DNA of 64,000 nucleotides from Sipunculus nudus. Its lineage: Eukaryota; Annelida; Sipuncula; Golfingiida; Sipunculidae. Location of the stretch: NCBI GenBank assembly GCA_026874595.1, contig CM049313.1:28146008-28210007 (forward strand), given 5' to 3'. Both the position numbers and the translations under genes were made by a program. Under the pieces are notes generated by a model, which saw only the letters and a program-made list of their open reading frames with translations, made no database searches and was not told where the DNA came from. Within the stretch, counting starts at the first letter, position 1; every line of letters starts with the position of its first letter. Positions 40,409 to 53,063 of the stretch are shown here, one piece after another.

Positions 40409-40716
40409 ATGACCGCTTCATTTGGTCTCAAAAATTGGAAAAACATGCGCGACCAGTCTGCAGAAACTGATGAATCACTCCATGATCAATATGCATGCAA
40501 AGAATCAAGGAGACCAAGGCATCAGTTATTCAGATACTGGAGCTTTTGTATCAAATCATCAATTATTCTGGGGGCTTCTTATGAGCTCCATAGCTCCAAG
40601 GATATAGGAAACACAGACTCTAATTTCAGGTTCCAATGTGATTTCCCTAGGACCTCCCTGGGTGTACAGTTTAAATATTCTAGGTCTAATGGTTACGATT
40701 TGTGCCCTGTTAACAG
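40409..40716 (+). repeat. 308-bp monomer, second caggttcc copy
   Basis: Paralogue of 38866 with gaatcactcc for gaaacactcc; unlike 38866 it ends in the normal aacagatgacc. Confidence 0.9.
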
Positions 40717-41952
40717 ATGACCGCTTCATTTGGTCTCAAAAATAGGAAAAACATGCGCGACCAGTCTGCAGGAACTGATGAAACACTCCATGATCAATAT
40801 GCATGCAAAGAATCAAGGCGACCAAGGCATCAGTTATTCAGATACTTGAGCTTTTGTATCAAATCATCAATTATTCTGGGGGCTCCTTATGAGCTCCATA
40901 GCTCCGAGGATATAGGTAACACAGACTCTAATTTCAGGTTTCCAAGGTGATTTCCCTATTACCTCCCTGGGTGTACAGGTAAAAGATCCTAGGTCTAATG
41001 GTTACGATTTGTGCCCTGTTAACAGATGACCGCTTCATTTGGTCTCAAAAATAGGAAAAACATGCGCGACCAGTCTGCAGGAACTGATGAAACACTCTAT
41101 GATCAATATGCATGCAAAGAAACAAGGCGACCAAGGCATGAGTTATTTAGATACTGGAGCTTTTGTATCAAATCATCAATTATTCTGGGGGCTTATTATG
41201 AGCTCAATAGCTCCGAGGATATAGGTAACACAGACTCTAATTTCAGGTTTCCAAGGTGATTTCCCTAGGACCTCCCTGGGTGTACAGTTAAAAGATTTTA
41301 GGACTAATGGTTACGATTTCTGCTCTGTTAACAGATGACCGCTTTATTTGGTCTCAAAAATAGGAAAAACATGCGCGAAGAGTCTGCAGGAACTGATGAA
41401 ACACTTCATGATCAATATGCATGCAAAGAATCAAGGCGACCAAGACATCAGTTATTCAGATACTGGAGCTTTTGTATCAAATCATCAATTATTCCGGGGG
41501 CTTCGTATGAGCTCAATAGCTCCGAGGATATAGGTAACACAGACTCTAATTTCAGGTTTCTAAGGTGATTTCCCTGGGACCTCCCAGGGTGTACAGTTAA
41601 AAGATTCTAGGTCTAATGGTTACGGTTTGTGCCCTGTTAACAGATGACCGCTTCATTTGGTCTCAAAAATAGGAAAAACATGCGCGACCAGTCTGCAGGA
41701 ACTGATGAAACACTCCATGATCAATATGCATGCAAAGAATCAAGGCGACCAAGGCATCAGTTATTCTGATACTGGAGCTTTTGTATCAAATCATCAGTTT
41801 TTCTGGGGGCTTCTTATGAGCTCAATAGATCCGAGGATATAGATAACACAGACTCTAATTTCAGGTTTCCAAGGTGTTTTCCCTGGGACCTCCCTGGGTG
41901 TACAGTTAAAAAATTCTAGGACTACTTGTTACGATTTGTGCCCTGTTAACAG

Positions 41953-42261
41953 ATGACCGCTTCATTTGGTCTCAAAAATTGGAAAAACATGCGCGACCAT
42001 TCTGGAGGAACTGATGAAACACTCCATGATCAATATGCATGCAAAGAATCAAGGCGACCAAGGCATCAGTTATTCAGATACTGGAGCTTTTGTATCAAAT
42101 CATCAATTATTCTGGGGGCTTCTTATGAGCTCCATAGCTCCGAAGATATAGGTAACACAGACTCTAATTTCAGGGTTCCAAGGTGATTTCCCTAGGACCT
42201 CCCTGGGTGTACAGTTAAAAGATTCTAGGTCTGATGGTTACGATTTGTGCCCTGTTAACAG
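41953..42261 (+). repeat. Chimeric junction monomer of the 8,649-bp repeat
   Basis: Its left part (aaaattgg, gaccattctggagg, ggcgacc at 42055) is that of the 50602 monomer. Its right part (aaatcatc at 42101, ccgaag, agggttcc, tctgatgg) is that of the 33304 type A monomer. The crossover therefore lies in 42056-42100, a 45-bp window of identity. Confidence 0.9.
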
Positions 42262-45200
42262 ATGACCGCTTCATTTGGTCTCAAAAATAGGAAAAACATG
42301 CGCGACCAGTCTGCAGGAACTCATGAAACACTCCATGATCAATATGCATGCAAAGAATCAAGGCGACCAAGGCATCAGTTATTCAGATACTGGAGCTTTT
42401 GTATCAAATCATCAATTATTCTGGGGGCTTCTTATAAGCTCCATAGCTCCAAGGATATAGGTAACACGGACTCTAATTTCAGGTTTCCAAGATGATTTCC
42501 ATAGGACCTCCCTGGGTGTACAGTTAAAAGATCCTAGGTCTAATGGTTACGATTTGTGCCCTGTTAACAGATGACCGCTTCATTTGGTCTCAAAAATAGG
42601 AAAAACATGCGCGACCAGTCTGGAGGAACTGATTAAAAACTCCATGACCAATATGCATGCAAAGAACCAAGGCGACCAAGGCATCAGTTATTCAGATACT
42701 GGAGCTTTTGTATCAAATCATCAATTATTCTGGGGGCGGCTTATGAGCTCCATAGCTCCGAGGATATAGGTAACACAGACTCTAATTTCAGGTTTCCAAG
42801 GTAATTTCCCTAGGACCTCCCTGGGTTTACAGTTAAAAGATTCTAGGACTAATGGTTACGATTTGTGCCCTGTTAACAGATGACCGCTTCATTTGGTCTC
42901 AAAAATAGGAAAAACATGCGCGACCAGTCTGCAGGAACTCATGAAACACTCCATGATCAATATGTATGCAAAGAATCAAGGTGACCAAGGCATCAGTTAT
43001 TCAGATACTGGAGCTTTTGTTTAAAATCATCAATTATTCTGGGGGCTTCTTATAAGCTCCATAGCTCCAAGGATATAGGTAACACAGACTCTAATTTCAG
43101 GTTTCCAAGGTGATTTCCCTAGGACCTCTCTGGGTGTACAGTTAAAAGATTCTAGGACTAATGGTTACGATTTGTGCCCTGTTAACAGATGACCGCTTCA
43201 TTTGGTCTCAAAAATAGGAAAAACATGCGCGACCAGTCTGCAGGAACTGATGAAACACTCTATGATCAATATGCATGCAAAGAATCAAGGTGACCAAGGC
43301 ATCAGTTATTCAGATACTGGAGCTTTTGTATCAAATCATCAATTATTCTGGGGGCTTCTTATGAGCTCCATAGCTCCGAAGATATAGGTAACACAGACTC
43401 TAATTTCAGGGTTCCAAGGTGATTTCCCTAGGACCTCCCTGGGTGTACAGTTAAAAGATTCTAGGTCTAATGGTTACGATTTGTGCCCTGTTAACAGATG
43501 ACCGCTTCATTTGGTCTCAAAAATAGGAAAAACATGCGCGACCAGTCTGCAGGAACTCATGAAACACTCCATGATCAATATGCATGCAAAGAATCAAGGC
43601 GACCAAGGCATCAGTTATTCAGATACTGGAGCTTTTGTATCAAATCATCAATTATTCTGGGGGCTTCTTATAAGCCCCATAGCTCCAAGGATATAGGTAA
43701 CACAGACTCTAATTTCAGGTTTCATAGGTGATTTCCCTAGGACCTCCCTGGGTGTACAGTTAAAAGATTCTAGGTCTAATGGTTACGATTTGTGCCCTGT
43801 TAACAGATGACCGCTTCATTTGGTCTCAAAAATAGGAAAAACATGCGCGACCAGTCTGGAGGAACTGATTAAAAACTCCATGATCAATATGCATGCAAAG
43901 AACCAAGGCGACCAAGGCATCAGTTATTCAGATACTGGAGCTTTTGTATCAAATCATCAATTATTCTGGGGGCGGCTTATGAGCTCCATAGCTCCGAGGA
44001 TATAGGTAACACAGACTCCAATTTCAGGTTTCCAAGGTGATTTCCCTAGGACCTCCCTGGGTGTACAGTTAAAAGATTCTACGTCTAATGGTTACGATTT
44101 GTGCCCTGTTAACAGATGACCGCTTCATTTGGTCTCAAAAATAGGAAAAACATGCGCGACCAGTCTGCAGGAACTGATGAAACACTCCATGATCAATATA
44201 CATGCAAAGAATCAAGGTGACCAAGGCATCAGTTATTCAGATACTGGAGCTTTTGTATCAAATCATCAATTATTCTGGGGGCTTCTTATGAGCTCCATAG
44301 CTCCGAGGATATAGGTAACACAGACTCTAATTTCAGGGTTCCAAGGTGATTTCCCTAGGACCTCCCTGGGTGTACAGTTAAAAGATTCTAGGACTAATGG
44401 TTACGATTTGTGCCCTGTTAACAGATGACCGCTTCATTTGGTCTCAAAAATAGGAAAAACATGCGCGACCAGTCTGCAGGACCTGATGAAACACTCCATG
44501 ATCAATATGTATGCAAAGAATCAAGGTGACCAAGGCATCAGTTATTCAGATACTGGAGCTTTTGTATCAAATCATCAATTATTCTGGGGGCTTCTTATGA
44601 GCTCCATAGCTCCGAAGATATAGGTAACACAGACTCTAATTTCAGGGTTCCAAGGTGATTTCCCTAGGACCTCCCTGGGTGTACAGTTAAAAGATTCTAG
44701 GTCTAATGGTTACGATTTGTGCCCTGTTAACAGATGACCGCTTCATTTGGTCTCAAAAATAGGAAAAACATGCGCGACCAGTCTGCAGGAACTGATGAAA
44801 CACTCCATGATCAATATGCATGCAAAGAATCAAGGCGACCAAGGCATCAGTTATTCAGATACTGGAGCTTTTGTATCAAATCATCAATTATTCTGGGGGC
44901 TTCTTATAAGCTCCATAGCTCCAAGGATATAGGTAACACAGACTCTTATTTCAGGTTTCCAAGGTGATTTCCCTAGGACCTCCCTGGGTGTACAGTTAAA
45001 AGATTCTAGGTCTAATGGTTACGATTTGTGCCCTGTTAACAGATGACTGCTTCATTTGGTCTCAAAAATAGGAAAAACATGGGCGACCAGTCTGGAGGAA
45101 CTGATTAAAAACTCAATGATCAATATGCATGCAAAGAACCAAGGCGACCAAGGCATCAGTTATTCAGATACTGGAGCTTTTGTATCAAATCATCAATTAT

Positions 45201-47514
45201 TCTGAGGGCGGCTTATGAGCTCCATAGCTCCGAGGATATAGGTAACACAGACTCTAATTTCAGGGTTCCAAGGTGATTTCCCTAGGACCTCCCTGGGTGT
45301 ACAGTTAAAAGATTCTAGGTCTAATGGTTACGATTTGTGCCCTGTTAACAGATGACCGCTTCATTTGGTCTCAAAAATAGGAAAAACATGCGCGACCAGT
45401 CTGCAGGAACTGATGAAACACTCCATGATCAATATGCATGCAAAGAATCAAGGTGACCAAGGCATCAGTTATTCATATACTGGAGCTTTTGTATCAAATC
45501 ATCAATTATTCTGGGGGCTTCTTATGAGCTCCATAGCTCCGAGGATATAGGTAACACAGACTCTAATTTCAGGGTTCCAAGGTGATTTCCCTGGGACCTC
45601 CCTGGGTGTACAGTTGAGAGGTTCTAGGTCTAATGGTTACGATTTGTGCCCTGTTAATAGATGACCGCTTCATTTGGTCTCAAAAATAGGAAAAACATGC
45701 GCGACCAGTCTGCAGGAACTGATGAAACACTCCATGATCAATATGCATGCAAAGAATCAAGGCGACCAAGGCATCAGTTATTCAGATACTCGAGCTTTTG
45801 TATCAAATCATCAATTATTCTGGGGGCTTCTTATGAGCTCCATAGCTCCAAGGATATAGGTAACACAAACTCTAATTTCAGGTTTCCAAGGTGATTTTCC
45901 TAGGACCTCCCTGGGTGTACAGTTAAAAGATTCTAGGTCTAATGGTTACGATTTGTGCCCTGTTAACAGATGACCGCTTCATTTGGTCTCAAAAATAGGA
46001 AAAACATGCGCGACCAGTCTGCAGGAACTGATGAAACACTCCATGATCAATATGCATGCAAAGAATCAAGGAGACCAAGGCATCAGTTATTCAGATACTG
46101 GAGCTTTTGTATCAAATCATGAATTATTCTGGGGGCTTCTTATGAGCTCAATAGATCCGAGGATATAGGTAACACAGACTCTAATTTCAGGTTTCCAAGG
46201 TTATTTCCCTAGGACCTCCCTGGGTGTACAGTTAAAAAATTCTAGGACTAATTGTTACGATTTGTGCCCTGTTAACAGATGACCGCTTTATTTGGTCTCA
46301 AAAATAGGAAAAACATGCGCGACCAGTCTGCAGGAACTGATGAAACACTCCATGATCAATATGCATGCAAAGAATCAAGGCGACCAAGGCATCAGTTATT
46401 CAGATACTGGAGCTTTTGTATCAAATCATCAATTATTCTGGGGGCTTCTTATGAGCTCCATAGCTCCAAGGATATAGGTAACACAGACTCTAATTTCAGA
46501 TTTCCAAGGTGATTTCCCTAGGACCTCCCTGGGTGTACAGTTAAAAGATTCTAGGTCTAATGGTTACGATTTGTGCCCTGTTAACAGATGACCGCTTCAT
46601 TTGGTCTCAAAAATAGGAAAAACATGCGCGACCAGTCTGCAGGAACTGATGAAACACTCCATGATCAATATGCATGCAAAGAATCAAGGTGACCAAGGCA
46701 TCAGTTATTCAGATACTGGAGCTTTTGTATCAAATCATCAATTATTCTGGGGGCTTCTTATGAGCTCCATAGCTCCGAGGATATAGGTAACACAGACTCT
46801 AATTTCAGGGTTCCAAGGTGATTTCCCTAGGACCTCCCTGGGTGTACAGTTAAGAGGTTCTAGGTGTAATGGTTACGATTTGTGCCCTGTTAATAGATGA
46901 CCGCTTCATTTGGTCTCAAAAATAGGAAAAACATGCGCGACCAGTCTGCAGGAACTGATGAAACACTCCATGATCAATATGCATGCAAAGAATCAAGGCG
47001 AACAAGGCATCAGTTATTCAGATACTGGAGCTTTTGTATCAAATCATGAATTATTCTGGCGGCTTCTTATGAGCTCCATAGCTCCGAGGATATAGGTAAC
47101 ACAGACTCTAATTTCAGGTTTCCAAGGTAATTTCCCTGGGACCTCCCTGGGTATACAGTTAAAAGATTCTAGGACTAATGGTTACGATTTGTGCCCTGTT
47201 AACAGATGACCGCTTCATTTGGTCTCAAAAATAGGAAAAACATGCGCGACCAGTCTGCAGGAACTGATGAAACACTCCATGATTAATATGCATGCAAAGA
47301 ATCAAGGCGACCAAGGCATCAGTTATTCAGATACTGGAGCTTTTGTATCAAATCATCAATTTTTCTGGGGGCTTCTTATGAGCTCAATAGATCCGAGGAT
47401 ATAGGTAACACAGACTCTAATTTCAGGTTTCCAAGGTGATTTCCCTAGGACCTCCCTGGGTGTACAGTTAAAAAATTCTAGGACTAATTGTTACGATTTG
47501 TGCCCTGTTAACAG

Positions 47515-47822
47515 ATGACCGCTTCATTTGGTCTCAAAAATTGGAAAAACATGCGCGACCAGTCTGCAGAAACTGATGAAACACTCCATGATCAATATGC
47601 ATGCAAAGAATCAAGGAGACCAAGGCATCAGTTATTCAGATACTGGAGCTTTTGTATCAAATCATCAATTATTCTGGGGGCTTCTTATGAGCTCCATAGC
47701 TCCAAGGATATAGGAAACACAGACTCTAATTTCAGGTTCCAATGTGATTTCCCTAGGACCTCCCTGGGTGTACAGTTTAAATATTCTAGGTCTAATGGTT
47801 ACGATTTGTGCCCTGTTAACAG
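47515..47822 (+). repeat. 308-bp monomer, copy of 38866
   Basis: Counterpart of 38866 at offset 8,649 bp, with the same T loss (caggttcc) and the same aagacc opening in the next monomer. The accidental 168-codon stretch is therefore repeated at 47515-48021. Confidence 0.9.
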
Positions 47823-48749
47823 AAGACCGCTTCATTTGGTCCCAAAAATAGAAAAAACATGCGCGACCAGTCTGCAGGAACTGATGAAACACTCCATGAT
47901 CAATATGCATGCAAAGAATCAAGGCGACCAAGGCATCAGTTATTCAGATACTGGAGCTTTTGTATCAAATCATCAATTATTCTGGGGGCTTCTTATGAGC
48001 TCCATAGCTCCAAGGATATAGGTAACACAGACTCTAATTTCAGATTTCCAAGGTGATTTCCCTAGGACCTCCCTGGGTGTACAGTTAAAAGATTCTAGGT
48101 CTAATGGTTACGATTTGTGCCCTGTTAACAGATGACCGCTTCATTTGGTCTCAAAAATAGGAAAAACATGCGCGACCAGTCTGCAGGAACTGATGAAACA
48201 CTCCATGATCAATATGCATGCAAAGAATCAAGGTGACCAAGGCATCAGTTATTCAGATACTGGAGCTTTTGTATCAAATCATCAATTATTCTGGGGGCTT
48301 CTTATGAGCTCCATAGCTCCGAGGATATAGGTAACACAGACTCTAATTTCAGGGTTCCAAGGTGATTTCCCTAGGACCTCCCTGGGTGTACAGTTAAGAG
48401 GTTCTAGGTGTAATGGTTACGATTTGTGCCCTGTTAATAGATGACCGCTTCATTTGGTCTCAAAAATAGGAAAAACATGCGCGACCAGTCTGCAGGAACT
48501 GATGAAACACTCCATGATCAATATGCATGCAAAGAATCAAGGCGAACAAGGCATCAGTTATTCAGATACTGGAGCTTTTGTATCAAATCATGAATTATTC
48601 TGGCGGCTTCTTATGAGCTCCATAGCTCCGAGGATATAGGTAACACAGACTCTAATTTCAGGTTTCCAAGGTGATTTCCCTGGGACCTCCCTGGGTATAC
48701 AGTTAAAAGATTCTAGGACTAATGGTTACGATTTGTGCCCTGTTAACAG

Positions 48750-49365
48750 ATGACCGCTTCATTTGGTCTCAAAAATAGGAAAAACATGCGCGACCAGTCT
48801 GCAGGAACTGATGAAACACTCCATGATTAATATGCATGCAAAGAATCAAGGCGACCAAGGCATCAGTTATTCAGATACTGGAGCTTTTGTATCAAATCAT
48901 CAATTTTTTGGGGGCTTCTTATGAGCTCAATAGATCCGAGGATATAGGTAACACAGACTCTAATTTCAGGTTTCCAAGGTGATTTCCCTAGGACCTCCCT
49001 GGATGTACAGTTAAAAAATTCTAGGACTAATTGTTACGATTTGTGCCCTGTTAACAGATGACCGCTTCATTTGGTCTCAAAAATTGGAAAAACATGCGCG
49101 ACCAGTCTGCAGAAACTGATGAATCACTCCATGATCAATATGCATGCAAAGAATCAAGGAGACCAAGGCATCAGTTATTCAGATACTGGAGCTTTTGTAT
49201 CAAATCATCAATTATTCTGGGGGCTTCTTATGAGCTCCATAGCTCCAAGGATATAGGAAACACAGACTCTAATTTCAGGTTCCAATGTGATTTCCCTAGG
49301 ACCTCCCTGGGTGTACAGTTTAAATATTCTAGGTCTAATGGTTACGATTTGTGCCCTGTTAACAG
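48750..49365 (+). repeat. Two 308-bp monomers, copies of 40101 and 40409
   Basis: Counterparts at offset 8,649 bp with the same one-base losses (aattttttggggg at 48750; caggttcc at 49058) and the shared ctggatgtac and gaatcactcc substitutions. Confidence 0.9.
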
Positions 49366-50601
49366 ATGACCGCTTCATTTGGTCTCAAAAATAGGAAAAA
49401 CATGCGCGACCAGTCTGCAGGAACTGATGAAACACTCCATGATCAATATGCATGCAAAGAATCAAGGCGACCAAGGCATCAGTTATTCAGATACTTGAGC
49501 TTTTGTATCAAATCATCAATTATTCTGGGGGCTCCTTATGAGCTCCATAGCTCCGAGGATATAGGTAACACAGACTCTAATTTCAGGTTTCCAAGGTGAT
49601 TTCCCTATTACCTCCCTGGGTGTACAGGTAAAAGATCCTAGGTCTAATGGTTACGATTTGTGCCCTGTTAACAGATGACCGCTTCATTTGGTCTCAAAAA
49701 TAGGAAAAACATGCGCGACCAGTCTGCAGGAACTGATGAAACACTCTATGATCAATATGCATGCAAAGAAACAAGGCGACCAAGGCATGAGTTATTTAGA
49801 TACTGGAGCTTTTGTATCAAATCATCAATTATTCTGGGGGCTTATTATGAGCTCAATAGCTCCGAGGATATAGGTAACACAGACTCTAATTTCAGGTTTC
49901 CAAGGTGATTTCCCTAGGACCTCCCTGGGTGTACAGTTAAAAGATTTTAGGACTAATGGTTACGATTTCTGCTCTGTTAACAGATGACCGCTTTATTTGG
50001 TCTCAAAAATAGGAAAAACATGCGCGAAGAGTCTGCAGGAACTGATGAAACACTTCATGATCAATATGCATGCAAAGAATCAAGGCGACCAAGACATCAG
50101 TTATTCAGATACTGGAGCTTTTGTATCAAATCATCAATTATTCCGGGGGCTTCGTATGAGCTCAATAGCTCCGAGGATATAGGTAACACAGACTCTAATT
50201 TCAGGTTTCTAAGGTGATTTCCCTGGGACCTCCCAGGGTGTACAGTTAAAAGATTCTAGGTCTAATGGTTACGGTTTGTGCCCTGTTAACAGATGACCGC
50301 TTCATTTGGTCTCAAAAATAGGAAAAACATGCGCGACCAGTCTGCAGGAACTGATGAAACACTCCATGATCAATATGCATGCAAAGAATCAAGGCGACCA
50401 AGGCATCAGTTATTCTGATACTGGAGCTTTTGTATCAAATCATCAGTTTTTCTGGGGGCTTCTTATGAGCTCAATAGATCCGAGGATATAGATAACACAG
50501 ACTCTAATTTCAGGTTTCCAAGGTGTTTTCCCTGGGACCTCCCTGGGTGTACAGTTAAAAAATTCTAGGACTACTTGTTACGATTTGTGCCCTGTTAACA
50601 G

Positions 50602-50910
50602 ATGACCGCTTCATTTGGTCTCAAAAATTGGAAAAACATGCGCGACCATTCTGGAGGAACTGATGAAACACTCCATGATCAATATGCATGCAAAGAATCA
50701 AGGCGACCAAGGCATCAGTTATTCAGATACTGGAGCTTTTGTATCAAATAATCAATTATTCTGGAGGCTTCTTATGAGTTCCTTAGCTCCGAGGATAAAG
50801 GTAAAACAGTCTCTAATTTTAGGTTTCCAAGGTGATTTCCCTAGGACCTCCCTGGGTTTACAGTTAAAAGATTCTAGGTCTAATGGTTACGATTTGTGCC
50901 CTGTTAACAG
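50602..50910 (+). repeat. Diverged monomer with linked changes
   Basis: Among the most diverged full-length copies: gaccattctggagg, aaataatc, ctggaggc, gagttccttagctcc, ggataaaggtaaaacagtctc and attttagg. A related copy is at 53074 (ttctgaagg). tataGg to ataAAg removes a stop in the second frame, giving 99 codons. It is also the source of the left half of the chimeric monomer at 41953. Confidence 0.85.
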
Positions 50911-52794
50911 ATGACCGCTTCATTTGGTCTCAAAAATAGGAAAAACATGCGCGACCAGTCTGCAGAAACTGATGAAACACTCCATGATCAATATGCATGC
51001 AAAGAATCAAGGAGACCAAGGCATCAGTTATTCAGATACTGGAGCTTTTGTATCAAATCATCAATTATTCTGGGGGCTTCTTATGAGCTCCATAGCTCCA
51101 AGGATATAGGTAACACAGACTCTAATTTCAGGTTTCCAATGTGATTTCCCTAGGACCTCCCTGGGTGTACAGTTTAAATATTCTAGGTCTAATGGTTACG
51201 ATTTGTGCCCTGTTAACAGATGACCGCTTCATTTGGTCTCAAAAATAGGAAAAACATGCGCGACCAGTCTGCAGGAACTGATGAAACACTCCATGATCAA
51301 TATGCATGCAAAGAATCAAGGCGACCAAGGCATCAGTTATTCAGATACTTGAGCTTTTGTATCAAATCATCAATTATTCTGGGGGCTCCTTATGAGCTCC
51401 ATAGCTCCGAGGATATAGGTAACACAGACTCTAATTTCAGGTTTCCAAGGTGATTTCCCTATTACCTCCCTGGGTGTACAGGTAAAAGATCCTAGGTCTA
51501 ATGGTTACGATTTGTGCCCTGTTAACAGATGACCGCTTCATTTGGTCTCAAAAATAGGAAAAACATGCGCGACCAGTCTGCAGGAACTGATGAAACACTC
51601 CATGATCAATATGCATGCAAAGAATCAAGGCGACCAAGGCATCAGTTATTCAGATACTTGAGCTTTTGTATCAAATCATCAATTATTCTGGGGGCTTCTT
51701 ATGAGCTCCATAGCTCCGAGGATATAGGTAACACAGACTCTAATTTCAGGTTTCCAAGGTGATTTCCCTATTACCTCCCTCGGTGTACAGGTAAAAGATC
51801 CTAGGTCTAATGGTTACGATTTGTGCCCTGTTAACAGATGACCGCTTCATTTGGTCTCAAAAATAGGAAAAACATGCGCGACCAGTCTGCAGGAACTGAT
51901 GAAACACTCTATGATCAATATGCATGCAAAGAAACAAGGCGACCAAGGCATGAGTAATTTAGATACTGGAGCTTTTGTATCAAATCATCAATTATTCTGG
52001 GGGCTTCTTATGAGCTCAATAGCTCCGAGGATATAGGTAACACAGACTCTAATTTCAGGTTTCCAAGGTGATTTCCCTAGGACCTCCCTGGGTGTACAGT
52101 TAAAAGATTTTAGGACTAATGGTTACGATTTCTGCTCTGTTAACAGATGACCGCTTTATTTGGTCTCAAAAATAGGAAAAACATGCGCGAAGAGTCTGCA
52201 GGAACTGATGAAACACTTCATGATCAATATGCATGCAAAGAATCAAGGCGACCAAGACATCAGTTATTCAGATACTGGAGCTTTTGTATCAAATCATCAA
52301 TTATTCCGGGGGCTTCGTATGAGCTCAATAGCTCCGAGGATATAGGTAACACAGACTCTAATTTCAGGTTTCTAAGGTGATTTCCCTGGGACCTCCCAGG
52401 GTGTACAGTTAAAAGATTCTAGGTCTAATGATTACGATTTGTGCCCTGTTAACAGATGACCGCTTCATTTGGTCTCAAAAAAAGGAAAAACATGCGCGAC
52501 CAGTCTGCAGGAACTGATGAAACACTCCATGAACAATATGCATGCAAAGAATCAAGGCGACCAAGGCATCAGTTATTCAGATACTGGAGCTTTTGTATCA
52601 AATCATCAATTATTCTGGGGGCTTCTTATGAGCTCCATAGCTCCGAGGATATAGGTAACACAGACTCTAATTTCAGGTTTCCAAGGTGATTTCCCTAGGA
52701 CCTCCCTTGGTGTACAGTTAAAAGATTCTAGGTCTAATGGTTACGATATGGGCCCTGTTAACAGATGACCGCTTCATTTGGTCTCAAAAATAGG

Positions 52795-52814
52795 AAAAAC
52801 ATGCGCGACCAGTC
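52795..52814 (+). other. Conserved AAAAACATGCGCGACC block (reference copy)
   Basis: Unit positions 31-50. It contains two adjacent CpGs in GCGCG, yet it is almost unchanged across more than 200 copies. Exceptions noticed: tgcccgacc in the monomer at 13900; tgggcgacc in those at 24775, 36394 and 45043; gcgcgaag in those at 41335, 49984 and 52147; tgcgagacc in that at 60554. The nearby CpG at unit 103 varies freely. A protein-binding or structural role is inference only; no known binding motif is claimed. Confidence 0.5.
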
Positions 52815-52938
52815 TGCAGGAACTGATGAAACACTCCATGATCAATATGCATGCAAAGAATCAAGGCGACCAAGGCATCAGTTATTCAGATACTGGAGCT
52901 TTTGTATCAAATCATCAATTATTCTGGGGGCTTCTTAT

Positions 52939-52952
52939 GAGCTCCATAGCTC
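52939..52952 (+). other. GAGCT-CCAT-AGCTC short hairpin (reference copy)
   Basis: Perfect 5-bp inverted repeat with a 4-base loop at unit positions 175-188, present in most monomers. Some copies change the loop or right arm (gagctcaatagctcc, gagctcaatagatcc). The base of this hairpin is where the 122-bp deletion in the five short monomers begins. Confidence 0.6.
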
Positions 52953-53063
52953 CGAGGATATAGGTAACACAGACTCTAATTTCAGGTTTCCAAGGTGATT
53001 TCCCTAGGACCTCCCTGGGTGTACAGTTAAAAGATTCTAGGTCTAATGGTTACGATATGTGCC

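Larger units (their letters stand above)
37665..40716. repeat. Five-monomer duplication, offset 1,544 bp
   Basis: 37939, 38248, 38557 and 38866 recur at 39483, 39792, 40101 and 40409. Tie points: ctaggtgtaatgg; gcgaacaagg with catgaattattctggcgg; catgattaat with caatttttc; and aaaattgg with cagaaactg, caggttcc and caatgtg. The right part of 37630 (cagatttcc) matches that of 39174. This unit is nested in the 8,649-bp repeat, so it appears again at about 46314-49365. Confidence 0.9.
33452..42100. repeat. 8,649-bp higher-order repeat, copy 1 (28 monomers)
   Basis: A length of 28 x 309 minus three 1-bp deletions. Directly followed by copy 2. Rare variants match in register: tttcataggtg (34849/43498), atatacatgc (35467/44116), tgggcgacc (36394/45043), gatactcgagc (37012/45661), ggttatttccc (37321/45970), gaagagtctg (41335/49984). 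By eye I found only two substitutions between copies (36827 g against 45476 t; 38488 a against 47137 t). Confidence 0.95.
42101..50749. repeat. 8,649-bp higher-order repeat, copy 2
   Basis: Near-perfect repeat of 33452-42100. It ends at 50750, where aaataatc replaces aaatcatc and the sequence stops matching copy 1. The near identity indicates a recent event, or a collapsed or duplicated assembly region; raw reads spanning the 42.1-kb junction would tell. Confidence 0.95.

Noticed and set aside
52891-52939. Internal direct repeat in the monomer (actggagcttttgtat against tctgggggcttcttatg, about 33 bp apart)
   Set aside because: Similarity is short and imperfect and does not extend to the flanks; it is not enough to claim that the monomer grew by internal duplication.
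52961-52985. Possible tiny intron (gtaacacagactctaatttcag) in each monomer
   Set aside because: GT and CAG ends with a pyrimidine-rich stretch exist, but the span is 22 bases and its removal leaves the TAG stop immediately upstream in the only fairly open frame. Likely chance.
53048-53058. RNA polymerase III B-box-like ggttacgat
   Set aside because: It needs an inserted base to fit GGTTCGANNCC, and I find no A box at a suitable distance and no tRNA-like fold.
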